Shown one piece after another: positions 44,483 to 53,120 of a DNA stretch of 64,000 nucleotides. The notes under the pieces are model-generated. The model was not told where the DNA came from, did no database searches, and was given only the letters and a program-made list of their open reading frames with translations. The DNA lies in the NCBI GenBank assembly GCA_017651065.1, contig JAGCDP010000022.1, positions 1 to 64,000 of the forward strand. Reading direction: 5' to 3'. A program made the translations under genes and the position numbers. The DNA comes from Treponema sp. Its GTDB lineage: Bacteria > Spirochaetota > Spirochaetia > Treponematales > Treponemataceae. Numbering within the stretch: position 1 is the stretch's first letter; every line of letters begins with the position of its first letter.

Positions 44483-45925
44483 TTACTGTTTGTAGGAGTT
44501 TTCAAGACCGGCCTGGTTACGGTATTTATTGACTGTGCGGCGGGATATTTTTATGCCCTGTTCATTCAAGAGTTTTGTGATTTTTTCATCTGAAAGAGGG
44601 GTAGAAGAATTTGCAAGCAGTTCCGAAATGTGAACTTTTATTGCTTCAGAAGAGGTAGTGGTCCCTAAGCCAGCTTGTCCTGAGCTATGTCGAAGGGAAG
44701 GGCCGCTCACAAAGAAATAGCTTGCCGGGAAAAGCTGACCCATAACATCAATTCTGCGGTTTGTTTTTTTAGCGGTCATTCTTGAAACTGTTGATTCGTG
44801 AACGCCAATTGATGCGGCAATCTGGCGGCGTGTGAGCGGTTTTAAGTTGCCCGGACCTTTTATGAAAAAATCTTTCTGGCTGCTTACAATTGCGCAACCA
44901 AGAAGAATTACAGAAGTCTGGCGGTATTTTAAAAGGTGTAAGAATTCTTTTGCTTTTTGAACAGATTTTGAATCAAAGGAAAAATCCGGGGCAATTTGTA
45001 CTTCCGGGAGTTCGCCGTTTGCATATTTAATTTGAAAATGAAAATCGCTGCCACCTGTAACAATTCCGTTTTCAAAATCATCAGCAGGAATTGAACCCGA
45101 TTTTTTTTCTACAGAAAGAAGGATGTCTGGCTGCAAAAAATCAGTTTGGGTGGTGTCAGAAATATATTCGCCTGCCGGCCGCGGATTTAATGAAGTAATA
45201 TATTTAATTGCAGAGTCTGCGTTTCCTTCGGAAAGTTCAATTTCATCAAGAGCAATCTTTGGTGCAAACTTTTTGGAATGCCATTCTTTAAGATAATCCT
45301 TTAGTTTTTTAACAACTCGATCAGCCTGCGGAGGGTTCAGCAATTCCAGATGTCCGTCAAGAATAAAAAGCGCGAGCGGTGGTGCGTCTCCTGAAATTTT
45401 GGCCTGCACAAAAAGGCTTTCTTCAAGAGTCTGACAGCACGTTCCTATTGGGTCCATGCGCTGAATGCGTTCAATACAGCGGGTAAGCATTTGCTTTGTT
45501 TGAAGAGGGCGTGAACGGTCTAAAAGTGTTTCCGGGGCAAGCATGGAACCGTAACAGCCGTTTGTATCAAGATTATAAATAAGCTTCTGCGACAATTCAA
45601 ATTCATCCGGGGGAAGCTTTATAAGATTCAGCTGCTCCATAAGATGCTGCTGCAGAGTTTCGCCACGATTTTCCATTGCTTCAAGAGCCTGCTGATTTGC
45701 ATCTGAAGCAGCACTACTACCGGCAGAAGAGGTCGAAGAATATTTTTCATTTGCAGAGCTTCGTCGTGGATCAGAAACAATTTGAAGGGCCGGATTTTCT
45801 GCAGCAGTTTTATATATTTCTTCACGCAGATCACGATTAGACATGGCAAGAAAATTTACCGCCTGAATCTGAACCTGAGACATTTTTTGAATCTGCTTTT
45901 GAGACTGCCTTTGTGACTGAATCAT
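44483..45925 (-). CDS. rpoN: RNA polymerase sigma-54 factor
   Basis: Sigma-54, 480 residues. Region I is glutamine-rich (MIQSQRQSQKQIQKMSQVQIQ), the core-binding domain follows, and the C-terminal RpoN box reads SRRTVNKYRN. It needs ATP-dependent enhancer proteins; none is in the window. A dispersed repeat adds about 15 residues (PSLRHSSGQAGLGTTT) just before the last DNA-binding region. The gene overlaps the upstream glycosidase by 4 bp (ATGA). Confidence 0.93.
   Translation of the reverse strand: MIQSQRQSQKQIQKMSQVQIQAVNFLAMSNRDLREEIYKTAAENPALQIVSDPRRSSANEKYSSTSSAGSSAASDANQQALEAMENRGETLQQHLMEQLNLIKLPPDEFELSQKLIYNLDTNGCYGSMLAPETLLDRSRPLQTKQMLTRCIERIQRMDPIGTCCQTLEESLFVQAKISGDAPPLALFILDGHLELLNPPQADRVVKKLKDYLKEWHSKKFAPKIALDEIELSEGNADSAIKYITSLNPRPAGEYISDTTQTDFLQPDILLSVEKKSGSIPADDFENGIVTGGSDFHFQIKYANGELPEVQIAPDFSFDSKSVQKAKEFLHLLKYRQTSVILLGCAIVSSQKDFFIKGPGNLKPLTRRQIAASIGVHESTVSRMTAKKTNRRIDVMGQLFPASYFFVSGPSLRHSSGQAGLGTTTSSEAIKVHISELLANSSTPLSDEKITKLLNEQGIKISRRTVNKYRNQAGLENSYKQ
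44659..44704. repeat. Dispersed repeat inserted in frame in rpoN
   Basis: Sequence with the family core (GGTCCCTAAGC..TGAGC..GTCGAAGGG). The reading frame passes through it without a stop. Confidence 0.8.
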
Positions 45926-46773
45926 TCTTTTTCCTTAAAGCCAAAGCTGTTTGCCTGAATGCGGTGATTTTTATAATTCAGAAGACTTTTTCCGTTCAAA
46001 CAAATTTCTGCAGAACCGCCTCCGTCAAATTCCAGAGCATCGGTGCAGCCCAGCGCCAGAAATATTTCTCCGCACTGCTGGTAAGTAAGCCCTGTGCTTT
46101 TAGAAGAGTTTTCTCCTTCTACAACTAAAAGATATAAAATTTTTCCGTCTTGTGAAATTCCAGCCCCGCTTCGTGAGTTATAAGTTTCGGCAAATGAATA
46201 TTGAACCTGGCTGTTTTGTAAAACTGTAAAAAATCCTCCAAACGCAAAGCTTGCACCATCCGGCAGATTTTCTTCCTGATTTTTTATAATCTGAGCATGC
46301 CTGTCATTGAAAAATACAATTGAAGAATATCTTGAATTTGCTTTAGAAAAAAGATTTCCGTTTACAAAATGCAAGCCTATAATCTTCTTTTTAAAAAATC
46401 TTCCTTCGAACGGCGAAACGTTTATGGCTGCAATACAGTTATTTTTTTTGGCGAATGTAGTTGTAGTCATTCCTTTAAAAGTTCCGGCGGCAGATTGTTT
46501 TGTAGCGTCATCAGGATAGCAGACAAGCTGGAGGTTATCATTTGTCAAATCAATTTTTACTGCATGATAAACAAGAGGGATTGCAGGATTTTCAAAATCA
46601 AAACGTTCAATTCCTGGGGCAACAGGTTCCCATAAAAATTCCTGCGGGATAAAATCGGAATATGCAATATTTTGAGGTGCTTCAGTTTTTTTTGTACTTA
46701 CACAGCCTGCAAGAATAGTCAAAGAGAAAAGTATTAAAAAAAGTGAATATAAGAGCTTTCGCCGAATGTTCAT
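45922..46773 (-). CDS. Phosphodiester glycosidase (NAGPA-domain) lipoprotein
   Basis: Lipoprotein of 283 residues, lipobox LAGC (C24). The C-terminal half matches the phosphodiester glycosidase/NAGPA family (SRSGAGISQDGKILYLLVVEGE.., CTDALEFDGGGSAEICLNG). Relatives remove sugars from phosphodiesters or act on wall polymers; the precise target is unknown. It lies upstream of rpoN with a 4-bp overlap, so the two are co-transcribed, an unusual pairing. Confidence 0.82.
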   Translation of the reverse strand: MNIRRKLLYSLFLILFSLTILAGCVSTKKTEAPQNIAYSDFIPQEFLWEPVAPGIERFDFENPAIPLVYHAVKIDLTNDNLQLVCYPDDATKQSAAGTFKGMTTTTFAKKNNCIAAINVSPFEGRFFKKKIIGLHFVNGNLFSKANSRYSSIVFFNDRHAQIIKNQEENLPDGASFAFGGFFTVLQNSQVQYSFAETYNSRSGAGISQDGKILYLLVVEGENSSKSTGLTYQQCGEIFLALGCTDALEFDGGGSAEICLNGKSLLNYKNHRIQANSFGFKEKE

Positions 46774-46832
46774 ATAGTAAAAATCATTATATCACACAAC
46801 GGTATCTTATAGCAAAAAAACTTCCTTAACTG

Positions 46833-46845
46833 TATACTCAACAAT
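46833..46845 (+). promoter_or_regulatory. -10 box 7 nt from the DUF1015 start codon
   Basis: TATACT (46833-46838) then 7 nt to ATG at 46846; weak -35; no Shine-Dalgarno. Confidence 0.4.
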
Positions 46846-48183
46846 ATGAAAAAGCTTGAAGATTTTGGAATGAAAGTACCGGAGATTTTGCTCCCGGCTA
46901 ATGTTGATTTGTCTAAGTGGTCTGTAATTGCATGCGACCAGTATACTCAGGATCTGGATTATTGGAAAAAGGCAGAAGCTGCTGCAGGTGGTTCACCTTC
47001 GACCTTGAATCTGATTTTGCCTGAGGTTTATTTGAACTCGCCGGACAAGTCAGAGCGAATCAAAAAAATCAGAGAAACAATGAAGGCCTATCTGGACGGA
47101 GGTGTCTTTGCTTCTCCTTTTAAAGGCTTTGTTTATATAGAACGAAAGACCGCCTTTGGCCGTACACGCCGTGGTCTTGTTGCTCAGATTGATCTGGAAA
47201 CTTATGAATGGAAGCCTTTCAGCAAGGCAAATATCCGCGCTACAGAAGCAACAATTGTAGACCGCATTCCTCCACGCAAAGAGATTCGTAAAGGTGCACC
47301 TCTTGAACTTCCTCATATCATGCTGCTTGTAAATGACAAGGATGATATTCTTGTTGGCGGTTCATGTGTTGCTGCAAAAAAGAATGCGCCTCTTTATGAC
47401 GGACAGCTCATGTGTAACGGTGGAAGTATTACAGGCTGGGGCTTATCAAGTGAAAGTGAACTTGCAGGTGTTACAGAAGCAGTTGCAAAGATTGCAGATA
47501 AGAATCGCGCTGCCGATGGTTCAACTTTCCTGTTTGCAGTAGGCGACGGAAACCATTCTCTTGCTACAGCAAAAGCCGTTTGGGACGAATATAAAGCAGA
47601 GCTTGTTGCTGGTGGAGCAGGGGAAGCTGAACTTGAAGCTTGTCCTGTTCGTTATGCACTTGTAGAAATTGTAAATATTTATGATACAGGTTTAACATTT
47701 GAACCGATTCACCGTGTAATTTTCAATGCCGATGTTGAAGGGCTCATAAAGCACCTTGCTCAAAAGCTTGATGGAACTGTAAGCGAAGTTGCCGGTGCCG
47801 CAGAGCTTGATGCCGCAGTAAAAGCCAGCTGGGCAGATTTTGGATTTGCCTACCGAGAGGGCGGAAACGGTGCACAGAAATATGTTCTTTTGAAAACAGG
47901 AATCAAAGAGCTCGCAGTTGCAAGACTCCAGCCGGAAATTGATGCCTTCTTGAAAGATGCAGTTAGTTCTGGTGCCGCCGAAATCGACTACATCCACGGA
48001 AGCGAAGAAGTTCTCAAACTTGGCGAACGCGAAAACGCAGTAGGAATATTGCTACCACCGATTGCCAAAGACAGCTTCTTCGAAACAATCAACGGCCGCG
48101 GACCACTTCCAAGAAAGAGTTTCTCCATGGGCGAAGCCGACGAAAAACGATTCTATCTGGAATGCAGAAGGTTGTTCAGTTAA
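46846..48183 (+). CDS. DUF1015 family protein
   Basis: Cytoplasmic protein of 445 residues, conserved across bacteria. The start (VPEILLPANVDLSKWSVIACDQYTQDLDYWKKAE) and FLFAVGDGNHSLATAKAVWDEY are characteristic of DUF1015. A role is not established; in other genomes it is found beside serine and glycerate metabolism genes, which is not the case here. Divergent from the phosphodiester glycosidase gene. Confidence 0.88.
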   Translation: MKKLEDFGMKVPEILLPANVDLSKWSVIACDQYTQDLDYWKKAEAAAGGSPSTLNLILPEVYLNSPDKSERIKKIRETMKAYLDGGVFASPFKGFVYIERKTAFGRTRRGLVAQIDLETYEWKPFSKANIRATEATIVDRIPPRKEIRKGAPLELPHIMLLVNDKDDILVGGSCVAAKKNAPLYDGQLMCNGGSITGWGLSSESELAGVTEAVAKIADKNRAADGSTFLFAVGDGNHSLATAKAVWDEYKAELVAGGAGEAELEACPVRYALVEIVNIYDTGLTFEPIHRVIFNADVEGLIKHLAQKLDGTVSEVAGAAELDAAVKASWADFGFAYREGGNGAQKYVLLKTGIKELAVARLQPEIDAFLKDAVSSGAAEIDYIHGSEEVLKLGERENAVGILLPPIAKDSFFETINGRGPLPRKSFSMGEADEKRFYLECRRLFS

Positions 48184-48228
48184 TAAGATTCAAAAATCGA
48201 TCATGCATTTTTGTATTCACTTTCATTA

Positions 48229-50103
48229 TTAATCATTCTCTTCCTTCATCACATCTTTAATAACCGCGATGATTGATTTTCCGAACTGGTCGGCTTTGGC
48301 TTCGCCGATTCCGTAGACCTGGAGGAGAGATGATCGGTTGCCTGGTTTTTTGGCGGCAATGTCGTACAGGGTTTTGTCACCGAAGATTACGTATGGAGGA
48401 ACATTCATGTCATCTGCTTTGCGACGGCGCCAGGCTTTAAGTGCTTTGATGATTTCTTCTGCCTGATGGTCGTCGGCTGCTGGTTTTTCTGCAATACGTT
48501 TTTCTGTTGAGATTCTTTCGCCACTTGATTTTTTAGGGAATGCCAGAGTTGTTCTTCTGAATTGTAACAGGACTTTTTCTTTTGAAGAAAGAAGAGAGTA
48601 TCCATCTTCTGTAATTTGAGGAATGCTGTACTCACCGTATTTTGTTAGATAGCCTGCTGCTATACACAAATCAATCAGCTGGAACCAATCATCTTTGCAA
48701 AGCTCTTTACCAATTCCCCAGGTTGAAATTCTATCGTGGCCATTATCTATAATGCGTTTTTGTTTTGAGCCAAGCAGAACATCAATTACATAAGAAGAAC
48801 CAAAGCGTTCTTGAGTTCTTATGATGCAGCAGATGAGTTTCTGAACAGGAATAGTCATGTCGACCTTTGGAATCTCGCCGCAGGAACAGATATCGCAGCA
48901 GCTGTCCTTTGTTGCTTTTGTCGGGTCGTAAGCTTCTCCAAAATAGCCAAGCAGAATACGGCGGCGGCAGGAACAGGCAGTTGCAAAATTAATCATTCCC
49001 TGTAGGCGCATTTCTGCCTTTCGAGGGTCTGATGAGGAGTCAAAAAAGAATCGAACCTTGTTAATATCACCAGGAGAATAAAGCAGCAGCGCTGTAGAAG
49101 CAAGCCCATCTCGTCCGGCACGACCAATTTCCTGATAGTATTCTTCCAAAGATTTCGGCAGATCATAGTTAATTACAAAACGAACATTCGGTTTATTGAT
49201 TCCCATTCCAAAGGCAATTGTCGCAACAATAATCTGAACCTTATCCTTTACAAACTTATCCTGATTTTCTGCACGCACATTATCTGGCAGTCCTGCATGA
49301 TAGTTCAAAACAGAAAAACCCATATCGCTCAAAACCTTTGTAAGCTCATCAACTGCCTTACGTGAATAACAGTAAATGATTCCGCTTTCACCATAGTGTT
49401 TGTTTATGCAGTTAACAATCTGGTCCAGAGCGTTTCTTTTTGGCTGAACTTCAAGGAAGATATTTTCGCGATTAAAGCTTGAAACAAAAACTTGAGGCTT
49501 GTTGAGTTTAAGGTTTTTGATGATATCTTGTCGAACATTTTCTGTAGCAGTTGCAGTAAGCGCAATCATTACAGCGTCTGGGAACAGAGCACGGAAAGAG
49601 CCGATTTCCATATAGTCCGGGCGGAAGTCGTGACCCCATTGAGAAACACAATGTGCTTCATCAATTGTAATGCAGCTGATTTTCAAACCTTCTGAACCAA
49701 GAATCTGCCTGATTTTTTCTGTTGAAAGTCCTTCCGGAGAAACATAAATGATTTTAACTTCTCCACTTTTTATTTCATCAACTGACTTTTTATAATCGTC
49801 CCAGGTTAGTGAACTGTTTAAAAAAGCAGAGTGAATTCCCGAGGCCTCAAGCGAATCTACCTGATCCTGCATAAGAGAGATGAGCGGTGAAACTACAACA
49901 GTTATTCCTTCAAAAATGAGTGCCGGAATCTGATAGCAGATTGATTTACCGCCGCCTGTTGGCATGATGGCAAGAGTATCTTTTCCGTCTAATACACTTT
50001 GAATTATTTTTCTTTGATTCTGGCGGAAGGAATCGTAACCGAATACAGTTTTTAGTACCAGCTCTGGATCCGTGCCTTCAAACGTGTGTGCATTAATCTT
50101 CAC
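48229..50103 (-). CDS. recQ: RecQ DNA helicase
   Basis: 3'-5' DNA helicase for recombination and repair, about 624 residues. Motifs: Walker A MPTGGGKSICYQ, DEAH box IDEAHCVSQWGHDFRPDY, and a later QEIGRAGRDG. The RQC zinc cysteines (CSCRR.. CCDICSCG) and a C-terminal HRDC-like domain are present. The best start is GTG at 50103, since the frame-open ATG at 50130 lies upstream of a TATAAT box; this TATAAT (50115-50110 on the minus strand) ends 6 nt before the GTG. Confidence 0.93.
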   Translation of the reverse strand: MKINAHTFEGTDPELVLKTVFGYDSFRQNQRKIIQSVLDGKDTLAIMPTGGGKSICYQIPALIFEGITVVVSPLISLMQDQVDSLEASGIHSAFLNSSLTWDDYKKSVDEIKSGEVKIIYVSPEGLSTEKIRQILGSEGLKISCITIDEAHCVSQWGHDFRPDYMEIGSFRALFPDAVMIALTATATENVRQDIIKNLKLNKPQVFVSSFNRENIFLEVQPKRNALDQIVNCINKHYGESGIIYCYSRKAVDELTKVLSDMGFSVLNYHAGLPDNVRAENQDKFVKDKVQIIVATIAFGMGINKPNVRFVINYDLPKSLEEYYQEIGRAGRDGLASTALLLYSPGDINKVRFFFDSSSDPRKAEMRLQGMINFATACSCRRRILLGYFGEAYDPTKATKDSCCDICSCGEIPKVDMTIPVQKLICCIIRTQERFGSSYVIDVLLGSKQKRIIDNGHDRISTWGIGKELCKDDWFQLIDLCIAAGYLTKYGEYSIPQITEDGYSLLSSKEKVLLQFRRTTLAFPKKSSGERISTEKRIAEKPAADDHQAEEIIKALKAWRRRKADDMNVPPYVIFGDKTLYDIAAKKPGNRSSLLQVYGIGEAKADQFGKSIIAVIKDVMKEEND

Positions 50104-50109
50104 GTAATT

Positions 50110-50115
50110 ATTATA
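50110..50115 (-). promoter_or_regulatory. recQ -10 box, leaderless geometry
   Basis: TATAAT on the minus strand, 6 nt before the GTG at 50103. The -35 region is poor (TTTTTC). Confidence 0.4.
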
Positions 50116-50130
50116 ACAAGCATCAAACAC

Positions 50131-50159
50131 TTGAAAAACCCCCGTTTTTTTGTTATATT
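50131..50159 (+). promoter_or_regulatory. tRNA-Leu promoter
   Basis: TTGAAA (50131-50136), 17 bp, TATATT (50154-50159); the tRNA starts 12 nt later. Confidence 0.65.
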
Positions 50160-50171
50160 TTGTCTACTCAC

Positions 50172-50254
50172 GCCGGAGTGGTGGAATGGTAGACACGACA
50201 GACTCAAAATCTGTTGCGAGCAATCGTGTAAGAGTTCAAGTCTCTTCTCCGGTA
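50172..50254 (+). tRNA. tRNA-Leu (anticodon CAA)
   Basis: Acceptor GCCGGAG pairs with CTCCGGT (one G-U), anticodon loop CTCAAAA gives CAA, long variable arm typical of Leu, T-loop TTCAAGT. CCA is not encoded. Confidence 0.95.
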
Positions 50255-50435
50255 TATCAAGCTCCCTGTATGGGGAGCTTTTTCTTTTAACCGCGCGTTA
50301 ATGGTTCGACTTGAACTCGGGTCGCTCGATAAATCTCGCTCCGCGCCGAATATCGATAATCCTAAACAGACCGCTGTCGCGCTCTGTTTTTAACGGATTT
50401 TCGATTGTCGGCAAGTTCAAGTCTCTTCTCCGGTA
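50255..50435. mobile_element. tRNA-Leu-associated 181-bp element with copied tRNA 3' end
   Basis: Ends in an exact 22-nt copy (50414-50435) of the tRNA 3' end (50233-50254). Between are the tRNA terminator, an inverted 10-nt match to the T-arm at about 50308-50317, and nested hairpins (AACAGA/TCTGTT inside a 10-of-11-bp ATCGA.AATCC stem). No gene is seen. Confidence 0.6.
50259..50289 (+). terminator. tRNA-Leu terminator
   Basis: AAGCTCCC / GGGAGCTT stem followed by TTTTTCTTTT. Confidence 0.85.
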
Positions 50436-50462
50436 AAGGCATATTTGTTGAAAATAGGCCTT

Positions 50463-50496
50463 CGTCATTGCGAGGAGCGCAGCGACGTGGCAATCC
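50463..50496. repeat. Dispersed repeat (CGTCATTGCGAGGAGCG family)
   Basis: ATTGC/GCAAT ends around GAGGAGCGCAGCGACGTG, a repeat type widely seen in diverse bacterial genomes; located just after the ComM stop. Confidence 0.7.
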
Positions 50497-50497
50497 A

Positions 50498-52069
50498 TTA
50501 CAACTCCGGCCTCATATTTACACATAGCTTGTGGAAGTCTACTGCTTCGGCCAGATGTGGGGACTCGATTTTCTCGCAACCGGAAATATCTGCAATAGTT
50601 CTTGCCACCTTTATGCAGCTGCTTATGGCTCTTGGAGAAAAACCGTAGCGGCTGATTGCTTTATCTAAGACATCGCGGACATCTTTTTCCATGACGCAGT
50701 AATCAAGAATTTCCTGCGGGGAAAGTCTTGCATTTTTTGTTCCCTGACGTTTGCGCTGGGCAAGTACAGCTCTTGCAATTCCTTCGCGGATTTCTTCTGT
50801 AGTAAGAAGGTCCTTGCGCTGTTCAATTTCTTCCTGCGTTTCAGACTGATTTTCTACAAACACACGTAAATCAATGCGGTCGAGCAGGGGAGCAGAAAAT
50901 TTTTTCCAGTACTGATCAATCGATTTTCCGCTGCATAAACAGATTTTTGTTTTATAACCATAGTTTCCGCACGGGCACGGATTAGTTGCCATGAGCAGCT
51001 GGAATCTTGCCGGATACGTAGTGCTTCTGCCGGCCCTGCTCAAAGTAATGCTTTCGCTTTCCAAAGGTACGCGCAGCATTTGAAGAACACTCGACCTGAA
51101 TTCAGCCGCTTCATCCAGAAACAAAACGCCGTTATGCGCCAAAGAAATTTCTCCAGGCCTGCAGTTCACACCGCCGCCACACATTCCTTCCACCGAAGCA
51201 GTCTGATGCGGAATCCTGAACGGTGGAATGCGAATCAAAGGATTGTTAGGTTTTATAAGCCCCGCAAGCGACCAGATCCTTGTAACAGACTGCGCCTCTT
51301 CCATAGTCAAAACCGGATTAATTGCCGGAAACTTTTGAATAGCCATAGTCTTTCCGCAGCCCGGAGCTCCAACCGCAAGAAGATTATGCCCGCCTGCAGC
51401 CGCAATCTGTAAAGCACGAATCAGTTCCCGCTGCCCAAGAATTTCTGCATATTCATAACCCTCCTGCATCTGTGCAAAAAACACGCCGTCTTTTTCTTCG
51501 CAGCCTGCAGGAATATCTTTTGCCCCTCTTCCAATATTCCTGTTCATAAAAAAAGCCGGATCACTGAGCGCCCTAAAAGCATTTTCAAGAGTGTCTGCTC
51601 CATAAACCCGCACGCCCGGAACTTCCATAGCTTCATCTGCATTCGAAGCCGGAACAATACACTGCATAATCCCGCAAGACGCCGCAGTTGCAACAGCCGC
51701 ATGCACGCCCTTTACAGCACGCACCTTACCCGAAAGTTCAAGCTCTCCCATTACAAGAATCGGATCAGGCAGGAAGTTTGCAGTATTAGAAAGCTCAGCA
51801 CTTGCTCCAAGCACCCCAAGCGCGATTGGTAAATCAAATCCTGCACCTTCTTTTTTCAAATCAGCCGGTGAAAGACTGATAAGCACACGCTCCGGCGGAA
51901 AAGGGAATCCCGAATTTCTTATAGCTGCCTGCATACGTTCCCGCGCCTCTTTTACAGCTCCATCTGCCAGCCCAACCAGATCAATTGCCGGAATGCCCCT
52001 GCGCAAATCCACCTCGACCGTGACCAATGCCCCCTCATAACCAAAGGGAGAAAACGAATAGATTTTCAT
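50498..52069 (-). CDS. ComM/YifB-family Mg-chelatase-like AAA+ ATPase
   Basis: AAA+ helicase-like protein of 523 residues. The N-terminal LonC-type domain (YEGALVTVEVDLRRGIPAIDLVGLAD) is followed by Walker A GAPGCGKT and Walker B GVLFLDEAAEF, then a zinc cluster (NPCPCGNYGYKTKICLC). ComM homologues promote branch migration during natural transformation. GAGG lies 4 nt before the ATG. Confidence 0.92.
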   Translation of the reverse strand: MKIYSFSPFGYEGALVTVEVDLRRGIPAIDLVGLADGAVKEARERMQAAIRNSGFPFPPERVLISLSPADLKKEGAGFDLPIALGVLGASAELSNTANFLPDPILVMGELELSGKVRAVKGVHAAVATAASCGIMQCIVPASNADEAMEVPGVRVYGADTLENAFRALSDPAFFMNRNIGRGAKDIPAGCEEKDGVFFAQMQEGYEYAEILGQRELIRALQIAAAGGHNLLAVGAPGCGKTMAIQKFPAINPVLTMEEAQSVTRIWSLAGLIKPNNPLIRIPPFRIPHQTASVEGMCGGGVNCRPGEISLAHNGVLFLDEAAEFRSSVLQMLRVPLESESITLSRAGRSTTYPARFQLLMATNPCPCGNYGYKTKICLCSGKSIDQYWKKFSAPLLDRIDLRVFVENQSETQEEIEQRKDLLTTEEIREGIARAVLAQRKRQGTKNARLSPQEILDYCVMEKDVRDVLDKAISRYGFSPRAISSCIKVARTIADISGCEKIESPHLAEAVDFHKLCVNMRPEL

Positions 52070-52205
52070 AGTACCTCGTCCATTTTTTTAGAGTATTTTT
52101 TCCTATACTTAATATTGAAAAAAAAATGGACTTCTTACAAAAATTCCGAGAAAAAAAATGAATTTTTTTGAAAAAAAGTGAGAAATTTTAGAAAAAGTGA
52201 TTATT
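52070..52205. other. A+T-rich gap with inverted ends
   Basis: TCCATTTTTTT and AAAAAAAATGGA form an inverted repeat in front of ComM. No gene. Confidence 0.4.
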
Positions 52206-53045
52206 TTACAGGATAATATCCTTTATTTTGTCCCAGACCTCATCTTCAATTTTGCGTCCACCGCATGTATGTCCAAGTTTTCTGTCTGCACGGATTTTTT
52301 CTCCGTGAAAATCACTTCCTGCAGTAACAAAATATCCGATTTTCTGAGCAAGTTCTTCAAGTCTAAGGCATTCAGTAACGCGCGCACCAGGATGAAATGC
52401 CTCCAGCCCCATAACTCCACGCTCATAAAAGTTCTGAAGTGCATCAGGAAGCTTACCCCACGAAAGATAAAGCGACATTGGATGAGCAATAACAGGAACT
52501 CCGCCCGATTCTTTTATTGCAACAATGGCTTCATCAAGATTTGAACCCACTCGAGCAACATACCAGGGCCTTCCTTTTGCTAAATATCTGTCAAAAGCCT
52601 GCTGTCTTGTTTTTACAACCTTTTTATTCACAAGTTCAGCCGCAAAATGAGGACGTCCAAGCACAGTATCCGGAAAATCGGCCTGCATTTCTTCTAAAGT
52701 TATATCAACTCCGGCTTCACGCATTTTTTCTATAATTTGAGCATTCCTAAGCTCCCGGTTTTTTACAAGATTATCAAGAATTTCGGTCAGAGAAGGGGAA
52801 ATCTGCTTAAAACCCAGCCCCAGAAGGTGAAATTCGCCTGTAGGATAGCTTATATTCAGTTCAACACCCGGAACAAAAGTGATTCCATGCTTTTTTGCAG
52901 CTGCGGCGCCTTCTTCAAGACCGGCAACGGTATCGTGATCTGTAATTGCAATTGTGGTTATATTCTTTTCTGCTGCCTTTTCTATAATTTGAGCAGGTGT
53001 ATATTGTCCGTCGGAAGCTGTTGTATGAACATGTAAATCAATCAT
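52206..53045 (-). CDS. PHP-domain phosphoesterase, RNase AM/YciV-like
   Basis: Metal-dependent phosphatase/exonuclease family protein, 279 residues. PHP motifs: IDLHVHTTASDG, ITDHDTVAG, VELNI, and late GSDFHGE. Relatives hydrolyse 3',5'-nucleoside bisphosphates and trim RNA 5' ends. The frame is open for 87 codons upstream without resemblance to the family; the start at 53045 begins the conserved domain and has TATTAT 6 nt before it. Confidence 0.88.
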   Translation of the reverse strand: MIDLHVHTTASDGQYTPAQIIEKAAEKNITTIAITDHDTVAGLEEGAAAAKKHGITFVPGVELNISYPTGEFHLLGLGFKQISPSLTEILDNLVKNRELRNAQIIEKMREAGVDITLEEMQADFPDTVLGRPHFAAELVNKKVVKTRQQAFDRYLAKGRPWYVARVGSNLDEAIVAIKESGGVPVIAHPMSLYLSWGKLPDALQNFYERGVMGLEAFHPGARVTECLRLEELAQKIGYFVTAGSDFHGEKIRADRKLGHTCGGRKIEDEVWDKIKDIIL

Positions 53046-53120
53046 ACGATTATAATAGCATTTTTTTTTATGTTGTGATATAATGTAGAATAATCTGCAA
53101 ATCAGGAGATTAAAAAAGAT

